Source of the DNA: Pseudomonas sp. 14P_8.1_Bac3
Lineage (GTDB): Bacteria > Pseudomonadota > Gammaproteobacteria > Pseudomonadales > Pseudomonadaceae
Direction of reading: 5' to 3'
Assembly (NCBI RefSeq): GCF_025466085.1
Contig: NZ_JANLOD010000065.1
Location: 62,001-126,000, forward strand
Length of the DNA: 64,000 nucleotides
Each line of letters opens with the position of its first letter. Within the stretch, counting starts at the first letter, position 1. Under the pieces are notes generated by a model that saw nothing but the letters and a program-made list of their open reading frames with translations, was not told the origin of the DNA and did no database searches. Position numbers and translations under genes: made by a program. Below are positions 35,222 to 44,451 of the stretch, piece after piece.

Positions 35222-36364
35222 ATGAGCAATAAAATTTACCAGATGTGTTCTCGCTGCATCATGGATAGCAGTGATCCACATATCCATTTTAATGACCAGG
35301 GATTGTGCGATTACTGCGTGAATTTCGATTCAGTCATCAAGCCAAACTGGCATCCTGACGAACGCGGTTACGCGGAGCTCATGAAATTGAGCGAAAAAAT
35401 CAAGAAGGACGGCAAGGGCCGTGATTTTGATTGCATCATCGGTTTGAGTGGGGGGCTGGATAGCTCCTATGTGAGCTATATCGCCAAGGAGAAAATGGGT
35501 TTGCGCCCATTGCTCTTCCACGTCGACGCCGGTTGGAACACAGATCAGGCGGTCGGAAATATAGAGAAACTGGTCGATGGGCTCGGACTTGACCTTTACA
35601 CTGAGGTGATCAACTGGGAAGAGATGAAAGATCTGCAGGTGGCCTTTCTCAAGGCGCAGATTTCCGATCAGGATCTTCCGCAGGATACCGCATTCTTCTC
35701 TGGCCTTTATAAATTCGCGAAGGCTCACAAGATCAAATATATATTGACGGGTGGTAATTTTTCTACGGAGTGCTGCCGTGAGCCCGAAGAGTGGGGCGGA
35801 TACCCTGGAATCGACAAACGGCTGATTAAAGATATTCATTCTAAGTTCGGACGTCGTGTGTTAAAGACGTTTCCTATTGTGGATATCCTGGCCTACAAAC
35901 TTTATTATCGATTTATGTTGGGAATGACAGTTGTCAAGCCTTTGAATCTAATTCCGTATGTAAAGCAAGATGCTGAATACCTGCTTAACAGCTTGTTCGG
36001 CTGGAAAAAGTTTCAGCATAAACACCATGAATCGCGCTTTACTCGGTTTTATGAAGACTATTGGATGCCCCGTAAGTTCGGTTTTGAAAAGCGTAGGGCA
36101 CACTTCTCAAGCTTAATAATGACCGGTCAGATGACCCGCGAAGCAGCGATCGAGCGGATTGCCAAGCCTGAGCTGGATGAGCAGTTTTTGAAGTCCGAGT
36201 TTGAATATGTTGCGAATAAACTGGATCTTACGGTTAGTGAGCTTCAGGCGATATTTGATGGTGATAACAAAACCTGTTCTAATTATAAAAATAAGCGATT
36301 TTTGATTGGCATCGGTTCACGCGTGATGAGTGCCATTGGCCTGGAGAGAAGACTGTTCAGATGA
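35222..36364 (+). CDS. wbpG: N-acetyl sugar amidotransferase (WbpG family)
   Basis: A 380-residue PP-loop ATPase. The pyrophosphate loop Ser-Gly-Gly-Leu-Asp-Ser-Ser lies near residue 80. Two Cys-X2-Cys pairs at the N-terminus (Cys-Ser-Arg-Cys and Cys-Asp-Tyr-Cys) look like a zinc site. The family turns an N-acetyl group of a sugar into an acetamidino group, using ammonia from a HisH/HisF-like pair encoded next to it. The start is the ATG at 35222, with GGGG five bases before; a GTG six bases upstream is possible. It overlaps hisH2 by four bases. Confidence 0.92.
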   Translation: MSNKIYQMCSRCIMDSSDPHIHFNDQGLCDYCVNFDSVIKPNWHPDERGYAELMKLSEKIKKDGKGRDFDCIIGLSGGLDSSYVSYIAKEKMGLRPLLFHVDAGWNTDQAVGNIEKLVDGLGLDLYTEVINWEEMKDLQVAFLKAQISDQDLPQDTAFFSGLYKFAKAHKIKYILTGGNFSTECCREPEEWGGYPGIDKRLIKDIHSKFGRRVLKTFPIVDILAYKLYYRFMLGMTVVKPLNLIPYVKQDAEYLLNSLFGWKKFQHKHHESRFTRFYEDYWMPRKFGFEKRRAHFSSLIMTGQMTREAAIERIAKPELDEQFLKSEFEYVANKLDLTVSELQAIFDGDNKTCSNYKNKRFLIGIGSRVMSAIGLERRLFR

Positions 36365-36975
36365 TCACGATCATTGATTATGGACTCGGGAATATTCAGG
36401 CATTCGTGAATGTTTACAAGCGGCTGCACATACCTGTAGCAGTCGCGAAGTGCGCTGATGAACTTGAGGGAGCGAGCAAACTCATACTTCCCGGGGTCGG
36501 TGCGTTTGATCATGCCATCGAACGGTTGAACGCATCGCGCATGCGGCCGGTTCTGAACGAGCTCGTCCAAGAGAAGAAAATTCCCGTTCTTGGTATTTGC
36601 GTGGGGATGCAGATTCTCGCTGATTCCAGTGAGGAGGGAACGTTGCCTGGATTGGGATGGGTGCCGGGCAGCGTTCGTTCGTTCAAGGCGATTCCTCAGC
36701 TAAAAGACCTGGCTCTTCCTCATATGGGTTGGAACGATGTGAGTCCTGCACCTGGGTCATCTCTCTTCAAGGGATTCGAGGCGGACGCCCGCTTTTATTT
36801 CCTTCATTCGTATTTTTTTGATTGTGCTCAAGCAAATAATATTGCCGCTACCTCTTCTTACGGGCTGGATTTCAGTTGTGCGGTCAGGGCCGGCAATGTT
36901 TATGGCGTCCAATTCCATCCCGAGAAAAGCCATCATTTCGGTGTCGGCTTGTTGAAGAATTTCGCGGAGTTATAA
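36361..36975 (+). CDS. hisH2: HisH-like glutamine amidotransferase for sugar amidation
   Basis: A 204-residue class I glutaminase. The nucleophile cysteine is in Gly-Ile-Cys-Val-Gly-Met-Gln, and the His and Glu of the triad are in Gln-Phe-His-Pro-Glu-Lys-Ser. It looks like imidazole glycerol-phosphate synthase subunit HisH. Lying between wbpG and hisF2, as in P. aeruginosa O5, it most likely makes ammonia for WbpG rather than serving histidine synthesis. It is coupled to wbpG and one base short of hisF2. Confidence 0.92.
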   Translation: MITIIDYGLGNIQAFVNVYKRLHIPVAVAKCADELEGASKLILPGVGAFDHAIERLNASRMRPVLNELVQEKKIPVLGICVGMQILADSSEEGTLPGLGWVPGSVRSFKAIPQLKDLALPHMGWNDVSPAPGSSLFKGFEADARFYFLHSYFFDCAQANNIAATSSYGLDFSCAVRAGNVYGVQFHPEKSHHFGVGLLKNFAEL

Positions 36976-36976
36976 A

Positions 36977-37759
36977 ATGTTAAGACCAAGAATAATTCCG
37001 TGCCTTTTGATCCAAGATAGTGGCTTGGTCAAAACTGTCAGATTCAAAGATGCCAAATACGTGGGAGATCCTATTAACGCCGTTAAGATATTTAACGAGA
37101 AGGAAGCGGATGAGCTGATCGTTATTGATATCGACGCTACAGTTAACGGTGCAGAACCTAACTATAAGCAGATTGCCAATCTTGCTGCCGAATGCCGCAT
37201 GCCTTTGTGCTATGGCGGAGGTATCCGTACAGCCGAGCAAGCAAAGAAGATTATTGCGCTAGGCGTCGAGAAAGTGGCTATAAGCTCTGCGGCCCTTGAG
37301 AATCCTGGCCTTATTTCTCAGATTGCAGAAGAGATCGGTAGTCAAAGTGTCGTTGTAGTACTTGACTACAAGCCGCGCTTGCTAAGCAAAAACTACGACG
37401 TCTGGACTCATAACGGAAAACGCAACACTAAACGTAATGTCCTTGATGTTGCACTTGAAGTCGAAAAACTTGGTGCAGGTGAAATCGTATTGAATTCGAT
37501 TGAACATGACGGTCGGATGAAAGGATATGACATCAGTCTTGCGCGAAAGCTCCGGGAAACAGTGCAGATACCCATCACCATCCTGGGTGGTGCCGGTTCC
37601 CTTGATGACATGCGTAGTGTCGTCGCTGCTTGTGGGGTTGTAGGTGTCGCAGCAGGCAGTTTCTTTGTATTCAAAGGACCTTATCGCGCGGTATTGATCA
37701 GTTATCCGACAACCCAACAGAAAGACGATCTTATTTATTCAGCATTGCGACCTCAGTGA
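36977..37759 (+). CDS. hisF2: HisF-like ammonia-channel subunit for sugar amidation
   Basis: A 260-residue TIM-barrel protein of the HisF family. In true HisF the catalytic Asp11 sits in Cys-Leu-Asp-Val-Lys-Asp-Gly. Here that segment reads Cys-Leu-Leu-Ile-Gln-Asp-Ser, so position 11 is Leu. The second acid, in Val-Leu-Asp-Tyr-Lys, is kept. Loss of the cyclase aspartate fits a subunit that only channels ammonia from HisH2 to WbpG. It is also unlikely to substitute for histidine-pathway HisF. The gene is fused tightly to hisH2. Confidence 0.9.
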   Translation: MLRPRIIPCLLIQDSGLVKTVRFKDAKYVGDPINAVKIFNEKEADELIVIDIDATVNGAEPNYKQIANLAAECRMPLCYGGGIRTAEQAKKIIALGVEKVAISSAALENPGLISQIAEEIGSQSVVVVLDYKPRLLSKNYDVWTHNGKRNTKRNVLDVALEVEKLGAGEIVLNSIEHDGRMKGYDISLARKLRETVQIPITILGGAGSLDDMRSVVAACGVVGVAAGSFFVFKGPYRAVLISYPTTQQKDDLIYSALRPQ

Positions 37760-37798
37760 TTCGTTCAGCGTCGCACGCATTGATTCAGGACATAATTT

Positions 37799-38833
37799 AT
37801 GTTTAGCGGAAAAAAACTGCTCATCTCGGGTGGTACTGGCTCTTTCGGGAATGCTGTTCTAAAACGCTTCCTTGAAACCGATATAGCTGAAATTCGCATA
37901 TTCAGTCGGGACGAAAAGAAGCAAGACGATATGCGTAAGCGGTACGCCAATGGCAAGTTGAAGTTTTACATTGGCGACGTCCGTGATTATCAAAGTGTGC
38001 TGAACGCGACGCGCGGCGTTGACTATATATTCCATGCGGCCGCACTCAAGCAGGTTCCCTCTTGCGAGTTTCACCCAATGGAGGCCGTCAAGACTAACGT
38101 GATCGGTACCGATAACGTGCTTGAGGCTGCTATCCAGAATGAAATCAAGCGAGTGGTTTGTCTAAGTACCGACAAAGCTGTTTATCCTATCAATGCGATG
38201 GGTATTTCCAAAGCCATGATGGAAAAGGTAATGGTTGCCAAGTCGCGAAACGTCGATGAAGCAAAAACGGTCATTTGTGGTACTCGCTACGGCAATGTCA
38301 TGGCATCGCGCGGCTCGGTCATTCCGTTGTTTATCGAGCAAATCCGGGCTGGTCTACCTTTGTCCATCACAGATCCAAACATGACACGGTTCATGATGAC
38401 GCTGGCAGACGCCGTAGATCTGGTTCTGTACGCGTTTGAACATGGTAATAATGGCGATCTGTTCGTGCAAAAAGCTCCCGCCGCGACGGTAGAGACGCTT
38501 GCCCGTGCCTTGACCGTGATGCTCGGAAAGCCGAAGCATCCCATTCAGATCATTGGCACGCGACACGGCGAAAAGCTTTATGAAGCGCTGCTAAGTCGGG
38601 AGGAGATGGCTTGTGCTGAAGACATGGGTCAGTATTTCCGGGTTCCGCCAGACCTGCGCGATCTCAATTACAGTAAATTTGTGGAACTGGGTGAAGAAAA
38701 AATCTCCACTATGGAGGACTATAACTCTCACAACACGGAGCGCCTGGACGTCGAGGGAATGCAAAAGCTGCTGCTCAAACTGGATTTCATGCTCGCCATT
38801 CAGCGTGGTGAACACGCCATTCCAGAGGAATAA
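37799..38833 (+). CDS. wbjB: UDP-GlcNAc 4,6-dehydratase/5-epimerase (WbjB/FnlA)
   Basis: A 344-residue soluble extended SDR of the CapD/FlaA1 type without membrane helices. The Rossmann motif Gly-Gly-Thr-Gly-Ser-Phe-Gly is N-terminal, and Ser-Thr-Asp-Lys-Ala-Val-Tyr-Pro carries the catalytic Lys region. It converts UDP-GlcNAc to the 4-keto-6-deoxy L-sugar, step one of UDP-L-FucNAc synthesis. It is followed directly by wbjC and wbjD, the order known from P. aeruginosa O11. Confidence 0.92.
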   Translation: MFSGKKLLISGGTGSFGNAVLKRFLETDIAEIRIFSRDEKKQDDMRKRYANGKLKFYIGDVRDYQSVLNATRGVDYIFHAAALKQVPSCEFHPMEAVKTNVIGTDNVLEAAIQNEIKRVVCLSTDKAVYPINAMGISKAMMEKVMVAKSRNVDEAKTVICGTRYGNVMASRGSVIPLFIEQIRAGLPLSITDPNMTRFMMTLADAVDLVLYAFEHGNNGDLFVQKAPAATVETLARALTVMLGKPKHPIQIIGTRHGEKLYEALLSREEMACAEDMGQYFRVPPDLRDLNYSKFVELGEEKISTMEDYNSHNTERLDVEGMQKLLLKLDFMLAIQRGEHAIPEE

Positions 38834-38836
38834 TGC

Positions 38837-39952
38837 ATGAAAGTTTTGGTGACCGGCGCAAACGGGTTCGTGGGGAAAAACCTGATTGCCCATCTCCGGG
38901 AGCGGAGCGATATCGAGATTCTGTCGTTTGGTCGGGATGATGATATTGCGCAACTTGGCGCTCTGGTTTCGGGAGTGGATTTCATTTTCCATTTAGCCGG
39001 CGTCAACCGACCGCAACAGCCGGAAGAGTTTAGAACCGGCAACACTGATCTGACACGTGCGTTAGCCAACGCTATTGTTGCGAGTGGCTACCAGATTCCG
39101 TTGCTATATACATCGTCAATTCAAGCCGAATTAGATAATGCTTATGGGAATAGCAAGCGCGAAGCCGAAGACGCACTGCGGGAGTTGTCAACCAAGCATG
39201 GCTCAGCTGTATATCTGTTTCGTCTTCCCAATGTATTTGGTAAGTGGGCCAAACCAAACTATAATTCGGCGGTGGCGACGTTCTGCCATAACATCGCACG
39301 AGGGTTGCCCATTCAAATTACGGATCCGACTGCTCCGGTAACCCTTGTTTATATCGATGACGTTATAAATAAATTCGTCTCCGTGATGGAGGGGCTGCCT
39401 GGCGAGCCTTCGCTCGCCATTGAACCGTTATACTCGATTACAGTCGGTGAGCTTTCTGCACAACTTCATGCGTTTCGTGATAGCCGTAACACGATGGTCA
39501 CTGAGCCTGTAGGAACCGGGTTGGTGCGCGCCCTGTACTCTACCTACCTGAGTTATTTACCGCCGGAAAGCTTTACCTATGAAATCCCTAAATACGGCGA
39601 CTCTCGTGGCGTTTTTGTAGAAATGCTCAAAACCCAGGATTCTGGTCAGTTCTCGTACTTCACTGCTCATCCCGGCATTACGCGCGGTGGTCATTATCAT
39701 CACTCGAAAACCGAAAAGTTTCTTGTAATCAAGGGGAACGCCTGTTTTCGTTTCCGTCACATCGTATCGGGTGAGTTTTACGAGTTATTCACTACAGGTG
39801 AGAAGCCAGAAATTGTGGAAACAGTCCCCGGATGGACCCATGATGTAACCAACGTGGGGTCTGGGGAAATGATCGTCATGCTATGGGCAAACGAGATATT
39901 TGATCGCGAGCATCCGGATACTTTCGCGCTTCCCGTTGGTACTCAGCCTTAA
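38837..39952 (+). CDS. wbjC: UDP-L-FucNAc pathway epimerase/reductase (WbjC/FnlB/CapF)
   Basis: A 371-residue fusion of an N-terminal SDR (Thr-Gly-Ala-Asn-Gly-Phe-Val-Gly, then Tyr-Gly-Asn-Ser-Lys) and a C-terminal cupin domain (about residues 245-371) with a His-Tyr-His-His metal cluster. CapF-type enzymes epimerise C3 and reduce C4 of the WbjB product to UDP-N-acetyl-L-talosamine. The gene sits three bases after wbjB. Confidence 0.92.
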   Translation: MKVLVTGANGFVGKNLIAHLRERSDIEILSFGRDDDIAQLGALVSGVDFIFHLAGVNRPQQPEEFRTGNTDLTRALANAIVASGYQIPLLYTSSIQAELDNAYGNSKREAEDALRELSTKHGSAVYLFRLPNVFGKWAKPNYNSAVATFCHNIARGLPIQITDPTAPVTLVYIDDVINKFVSVMEGLPGEPSLAIEPLYSITVGELSAQLHAFRDSRNTMVTEPVGTGLVRALYSTYLSYLPPESFTYEIPKYGDSRGVFVEMLKTQDSGQFSYFTAHPGITRGGHYHHSKTEKFLVIKGNACFRFRHIVSGEFYELFTTGEKPEIVETVPGWTHDVTNVGSGEMIVMLWANEIFDREHPDTFALPVGTQP

Positions 39953-39975
39953 ACGCATTTACGAAGAGAGCGGTA

Positions 39976-41106
39976 ATGAAAAAACTCAAGATTGTCACCG
40001 TCGTTGGTACTCGTCCGGAAATCATTCGTTTGTCGCGAGTTATGGCGTCGCTGGACAAGCATTGTGATCACATACTGGTTCACACCGGGCAAAATTATGA
40101 CTATGAACTGAACGAGATTTTTTTTCAGGATCTGGGTATTCGCAAGCCCGATCACTTTCTCAATGCTGCCGGGGCCAGCGGCGCGGAAACTATTGGCAAT
40201 GTGATTATCGCAGTAGACCGAGTGCTCGCTGAAGTCCAGCCAGAAGCGCTGCTGGTGCTTGGGGATACTAATAGTTGCATGGCGGTAATCCCGGCAAAAC
40301 GGCGAAAAATACCCACTTTTCACATGGAGGCGGGCAATCGCTGCTTTGACATGCGAGTTCCGGAGGAGATCAACCGTCGCATCGTCGATCACACGGCGGA
40401 TATCAATCTCACCTACAGCACCATCGCTCGAGATTATTTGCTACGTGAAGGCCTCAGCCCGGACATGGTGATCAAAACCGGTAGTCCGATGTTCGAGGTA
40501 CTTAACTATTATCGGGACGGCATTGAAGCATCAGACGTGCTGCGGCGTTTGTCACTTCAGGCGGGGAAGTTCTTTGTTGTCAGCGGACATCGTGAGGAGA
40601 ATATTGACTCTGATAAGAACTTTCTCAAATTAGTCGACGTGCTTAATAACGTAGCCGCCCATTATGGATTGCCTGTTATTGTTTCTACGCATCCTCGTAC
40701 GCAAAAGCGCGTAGATGCAATGGGCATAACCTTCCATGGAAATGTTCGTTTGCTGAAGCCTCTAGGGTTCAAAGATTACAACAAGTTGCAGCTTGAGTCG
40801 AAGGCTGTGCTGTCAGACAGTGGGACAATTAATGAAGAGTCTTCGATTTTGAATTTTCCAGCTCTAAATATTCGTGAGGCTCATGAGCGGCCTGAGGGGA
40901 TGGAGGAGGCCGCTGTGATGATGGTGGGCCTTGAAGTAGAACGCGTCCTGCAAGGTTTGCAAATTCTGGAAAGTCAAAGTCGTGGCGATGAGCGAACTCT
41001 TCGATTAGTGGGTGATTACAGCATGCCCAATGTGTCTGAAAAAGTGACCAGAATTGTTCATAGCTACACTAATTATGTAAATCGAGTGGTTTGGAAGAAG
41101 TATTGA
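39976..41106 (+). CDS. wbjD: UDP-N-acetyl-L-fucosamine synthase (2-epimerase, WbjD/FnlC)
   Basis: A 376-residue non-hydrolysing 2-epimerase of the WecB fold. The N-terminal Val-Gly-Thr-Arg-Pro-Glu-Ile-Ile-Arg is diagnostic, and His-Met-Glu-Ala-Gly-Asn-Arg, Ser-Gly-His-Arg-Glu-Glu-Asn and Asp-Ser-Gly-Thr-Ile-Asn-Glu-Glu-Ser complete the site. It finishes UDP-L-FucNAc by inverting C2 of the WbjC product. The L-fucosamine transferase follows at once. Confidence 0.93.
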   Translation: MKKLKIVTVVGTRPEIIRLSRVMASLDKHCDHILVHTGQNYDYELNEIFFQDLGIRKPDHFLNAAGASGAETIGNVIIAVDRVLAEVQPEALLVLGDTNSCMAVIPAKRRKIPTFHMEAGNRCFDMRVPEEINRRIVDHTADINLTYSTIARDYLLREGLSPDMVIKTGSPMFEVLNYYRDGIEASDVLRRLSLQAGKFFVVSGHREENIDSDKNFLKLVDVLNNVAAHYGLPVIVSTHPRTQKRVDAMGITFHGNVRLLKPLGFKDYNKLQLESKAVLSDSGTINEESSILNFPALNIREAHERPEGMEEAAVMMVGLEVERVLQGLQILESQSRGDERTLRLVGDYSMPNVSEKVTRIVHSYTNYVNRVVWKKY

Positions 41107-41120
41107 GTCGAGATGCAGGA

Positions 41121-42374
41121 ATGTCTGATAAAAAATTAAGGATTTTGGTCGTCTCTCAATACTTCTGGCCAGAAAACATGCGAATCAATGATTTGGTTCG
41201 CGACTTTATTAACAAAGGGCACGCTGTAACAGTGTTGACGGGGTTGCCTAATTACCCCGAAGGCAAGATTTACGATGAGTATCAATCCGCCCCGGAAAGC
41301 TTCAACAAGTATTTTGGAGCGGATATAGTCAGAGTTCCGCTTGTACCACGTGGCAAGCGGAGTCTTAGTCTGATATTCAATTATTTGTCTTTTTTTGTCA
41401 GCGCATCGCTTCTTGGTCCATTCAAACTGAGGGGCAAAAACTACGATGCTATTTTTGTCTATGCCGTTTCACCTATCATGGCGGCTATTCCCGCGCTTGT
41501 AATCGGAAAATTTAAGAGGGTACCTGTCTTTATCTGGGTTCTTGATCTTTGGCCAGAAACACTCAGAGCTGTTGGGGTGTTAAAGCACCCTAAGTTATTG
41601 GCATTGGTCGGTTGCATGGTGTCCTGGATTTACAATAGAACCGACTATTTGCTATTGCAGTCGCATGGATTCTTCGAAAACGTCAAAAAGTATTGTACGA
41701 AGGAAATCGATCCGGGCCGTTTGCAATACTTTCCTAGCTGGGCCGAGGATGACTTCTCTACTTCAACTCCTGTTAAGTCGGAACTTTTGACGCGCGATGA
41801 GTCTGTTTTTACCATCGTTTTCGCAGGCAACCTTGGAGACGCACAGGATCTTCCAGCCGTCCTGAACGCAGCTGAAATGTTAGCTGACGTGGCACCGATG
41901 CGTTGGGTGTTTGTAGGAGATGGTCGTATGAGTAGTTGGCTCGCTGAGCAGGTTGAGGCGAGAGGCCTCCGCAACGTGATGCTGCTCGGACGGCATCGGT
42001 TGGAAGCAATGCCAGCGTTGTTTGCATGCGCCGATGCATTGCTCGTTTCGCTCAAAACCAACGACGTATTCGAAAAAACCATTCCTGGAAAGGTCCAGGC
42101 CTATCTGGCCTCCGGGCGACCGCTCCTCGGCATGATCAACGGCGAAGCGGCAAGAGTGATCAATGAATCTGGCGCCGGTCTGTCATGCGCGTCGGGTGAT
42201 GCTGCAGGTCTGGCGAGGATTGCGTTGACGCTTGCGAAGGCCGAGCCTCAGCAATTGCAGGTCATGGGAATGTCTGGCAGACAGTATTATGAAACGAACT
42301 ACTCAAAGGCTGTTCTGATGGACCGTCTGGAAAATATGATCCGCGCTGCTACTTTACGTAAGGTGACCAGGTAA
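41121..42374 (+). CDS. wbjE: L-fucosaminyl transferase (WbuB/WbjE type, GT4)
   Basis: A 417-residue GT-B glycosyltransferase of family 4. The N-terminal Val-Val-Ser-Gln-Tyr-Phe-Trp-Pro-Glu-Asn is typical of WbuB. The Rossmann pieces Phe-Ala-Gly-Asn-Leu-Gly and Leu-Gly-Arg-His lie in the donor half, and Lys-Val-Gln-Ala-Tyr-Leu-Ala-Ser-Gly-Arg-Pro is near the end. It would add L-FucNAc as the second sugar. The ATG at 41121 follows GCAGGA; a TTG overlapping the wbjD stop is possible. The next gene overlaps by one base. Confidence 0.88.
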   Translation: MSDKKLRILVVSQYFWPENMRINDLVRDFINKGHAVTVLTGLPNYPEGKIYDEYQSAPESFNKYFGADIVRVPLVPRGKRSLSLIFNYLSFFVSASLLGPFKLRGKNYDAIFVYAVSPIMAAIPALVIGKFKRVPVFIWVLDLWPETLRAVGVLKHPKLLALVGCMVSWIYNRTDYLLLQSHGFFENVKKYCTKEIDPGRLQYFPSWAEDDFSTSTPVKSELLTRDESVFTIVFAGNLGDAQDLPAVLNAAEMLADVAPMRWVFVGDGRMSSWLAEQVEARGLRNVMLLGRHRLEAMPALFACADALLVSLKTNDVFEKTIPGKVQAYLASGRPLLGMINGEAARVINESGAGLSCASGDAAGLARIALTLAKAEPQQLQVMGMSGRQYYETNYSKAVLMDRLENMIRAATLRKVTR

Positions 42375-43339
42375 TGGCGCAATCAGTTTTGGTGACCGGC
42401 GCTACGGGTTTCGTCGGCGGCGCTATCCTTCGTCGAATTATCAAAGAGAAAAAGTACCCTGTAGTCGCGGCACTGCGCGAGATTTCCCCTTCCCTCGTTG
42501 AAGAGGTCAAAACCGTGCGCTATTCGACTTTGGACGCGACGACCTCTTGGAAAGGCTGCTTCGCCGATACACGTGTAGTCATCCATTCTGCTGCTCGCGT
42601 CCATGTGATGAGCGATGCAGAGAAAGATCCACTGCTGGCCTTTCGCCGGGTCAATGTGGAGGGCACCCTGAATCTTGCCAGACAAGCATTTTTGGCCGGA
42701 GTCAGTCGATTTATCTTCATCAGCTCTATCAAGGTGAATGGTGAGGCGACCATTCCGCCTAACGCTTATGAGGCTGATGGTCAGCTTTCGCCCAGCGATC
42801 CCTACGGAATTTCCAAGATGGAGGCCGAGATCGCCCTGCGCGAACTGGCGGCGGAGATGGGGCGTGAAGTTGTGATTATTCGCCCGGTTCTGGTTTATGG
42901 TCCCGGGGTAAAAGCGAATTTCCTGAGTATGATGCGCTGGTTGGATAAAGGTGTTCCTCTCCCATTTGGCGCAATTCATAACCGTCGGAGCCTGGTCTCA
43001 ATTGATAATTTGGTAGACCTGGTATTGACCTGCGTTGATCATCCCGCTGCCGCACATCAGACGTTTCTTGTGAGTGATGGTGAAGACCTGTCAACGACGA
43101 TGCTCCTCACTAAGATGTCGCAGGCTCTAAATACGTCGGTGCGTCTCATTCCAGTTCCCAGTTGGATACTACAAACGGGTGCTGGTTTGTTGGGTAAAAA
43201 GGCGCTTTCCCAACGTCTCTGTGAATCCTTGCAAGTTGACATTTCCAAGACTCGATCCCTGTTGGGCTGGACACCTCCGGTTGGTGTTGACGAAGCTCTC
43301 AAAGCGACCGCATTGCACTTTCAGGAACATCAAAAATAA
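42374..43339 (+). CDS. wbpV: NDP-4-keto-6-deoxy-HexNAc reductase (WbpK/WbpV/WbjF family)
   Basis: A 321-residue extended SDR with Thr-Gly-Ala-Thr-Gly-Phe-Val-Gly and the catalytic Tyr-Gly-Ile-Ser-Lys near residue 138. In this position, just before wbpL and wbpM, such proteins reduce the 4-keto product of WbpM to UDP-D-FucNAc (WbpK) or UDP-D-QuiNAc (WbpV). The sequence alone does not decide which epimer is made, so the symbol is provisional. It is coupled to both neighbours by one-base overlaps. Confidence 0.82.
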   Translation: MAQSVLVTGATGFVGGAILRRIIKEKKYPVVAALREISPSLVEEVKTVRYSTLDATTSWKGCFADTRVVIHSAARVHVMSDAEKDPLLAFRRVNVEGTLNLARQAFLAGVSRFIFISSIKVNGEATIPPNAYEADGQLSPSDPYGISKMEAEIALRELAAEMGREVVIIRPVLVYGPGVKANFLSMMRWLDKGVPLPFGAIHNRRSLVSIDNLVDLVLTCVDHPAAAHQTFLVSDGEDLSTTMLLTKMSQALNTSVRLIPVPSWILQTGAGLLGKKALSQRLCESLQVDISKTRSLLGWTPPVGVDEALKATALHFQEHQK

Positions 43340-44358
43340 TGAACTACGGTTGGATGATTCCGGTTGTTGCTCTGTTTTCATTTTTGTTGACTGCGATTCT
43401 TCGGCGTTACGCGCTGGCTAAAAGCATTATTGACGTGCCGAATAATCGCAGCTCACATTCGACGCCGACACCTCGAGGTGGGGGTGTAGCAATTGTCCTC
43501 GCGTTCCTCGCTGCCTTGCCGTTCTTGGGGGGAGGTGGGCAATTGCCGTGGCAAATGCTTCTCGCAGTGGGAGGGTCTGGTGCGTTGGTGGCAGTGGTGG
43601 GATTTATTGATGATCATAACCACATCGCAGCACGATGGCGCCTTCTAGGACATTTCTGCGCCGCGGCATGGGCCCTGTTTTGGATCGGTGGGTTACCGCC
43701 CCTCGTTTTTTTCGGCACTAGCATTGATCTTGGGCTGGCCGGGCATATCCTGGCAGCCGTGTATCTCGTATGGATGCTCAATCTGTATAACTTCATGGAC
43801 GGGATAGATGGCATCGCCAGTGTCGAGGCTATCTGTGCCTGTCTAAGCGCCTGCTTGCTGTATGGGCTCAGCGGTGTCGAAAGCATGATCTGGATCCCAT
43901 TGACGCTTGCCGTCTCGGTCGCAGGATTTCTTTTCTGGAATTTTCCACCCGCGCGGATATTCATGGGGGATGCGGGAAGCGGTTTTCTCGGGGTTGTCCT
44001 GGGTATCATTTCTCTGCTGGCCGCCTGGGCTTCTGCGCAGCTGTTTTGGGCCTGGTTAATTCTGCTCGGCATATTTATTGTCGATGCGACCTACACGTTA
44101 GTTCATCGTATGATTAAGGGTGATAAAGTCTACGAAGCCCATCGCAGCCATGCTTATCAGTTTGCCTCGCGCAGATTTGGAAAGCATTTGCCGGTGACTC
44201 TTGCGGTCGCTGCGATCAATCTGTTTTGGCTCCTGCCGGTAGCCCTCGCGGTTGTTCTATTGAGGCTGGATGGGTTGTTGGGGGTTATTATTTCGTACGT
44301 ACCGTTGATTTTATTGGCGATAAAATTCAAAGCCGGGGTTCGAGAGTTGGAAAGCTGA
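43339..44358 (+). CDS. wbpL: Undecaprenyl-phosphate glycosyl-1-phosphate transferase WbpL
   Basis: A 339-residue polytopic WecA/MraY-family enzyme that starts each repeat unit on undecaprenyl phosphate. Motifs seen are Pro-Thr-Pro-Arg-Gly-Gly-Gly at the first cytoplasmic loop, Phe-Ile-Asp-Asp-His-Asn, Asn-Leu-Tyr-Asn-Phe-Met-Asp-Gly-Ile-Asp, Phe-Met-Gly-Asp-Ala-Gly-Ser, and a late His-Arg-Ser-His-Ala-Tyr-Gln. About ten helices are visible. WbpL of P. aeruginosa accepts UDP-FucNAc or UDP-QuiNAc, which fits the reductase upstream and WbpM downstream. Confidence 0.93.
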   Translation: MNYGWMIPVVALFSFLLTAILRRYALAKSIIDVPNNRSSHSTPTPRGGGVAIVLAFLAALPFLGGGGQLPWQMLLAVGGSGALVAVVGFIDDHNHIAARWRLLGHFCAAAWALFWIGGLPPLVFFGTSIDLGLAGHILAAVYLVWMLNLYNFMDGIDGIASVEAICACLSACLLYGLSGVESMIWIPLTLAVSVAGFLFWNFPPARIFMGDAGSGFLGVVLGIISLLAAWASAQLFWAWLILLGIFIVDATYTLVHRMIKGDKVYEAHRSHAYQFASRRFGKHLPVTLAVAAINLFWLLPVALAVVLLRLDGLLGVIISYVPLILLAIKFKAGVRELES

Positions 44359-44451
44359 TAGGCGTTGTTGAGTTGGATATTTTTGAGCTTGTGTAAGTAA
44401 TTTATCGGCGATCGAAGGCGAAGGGAGAAATACGGGTGTTCGGAGGATTTT

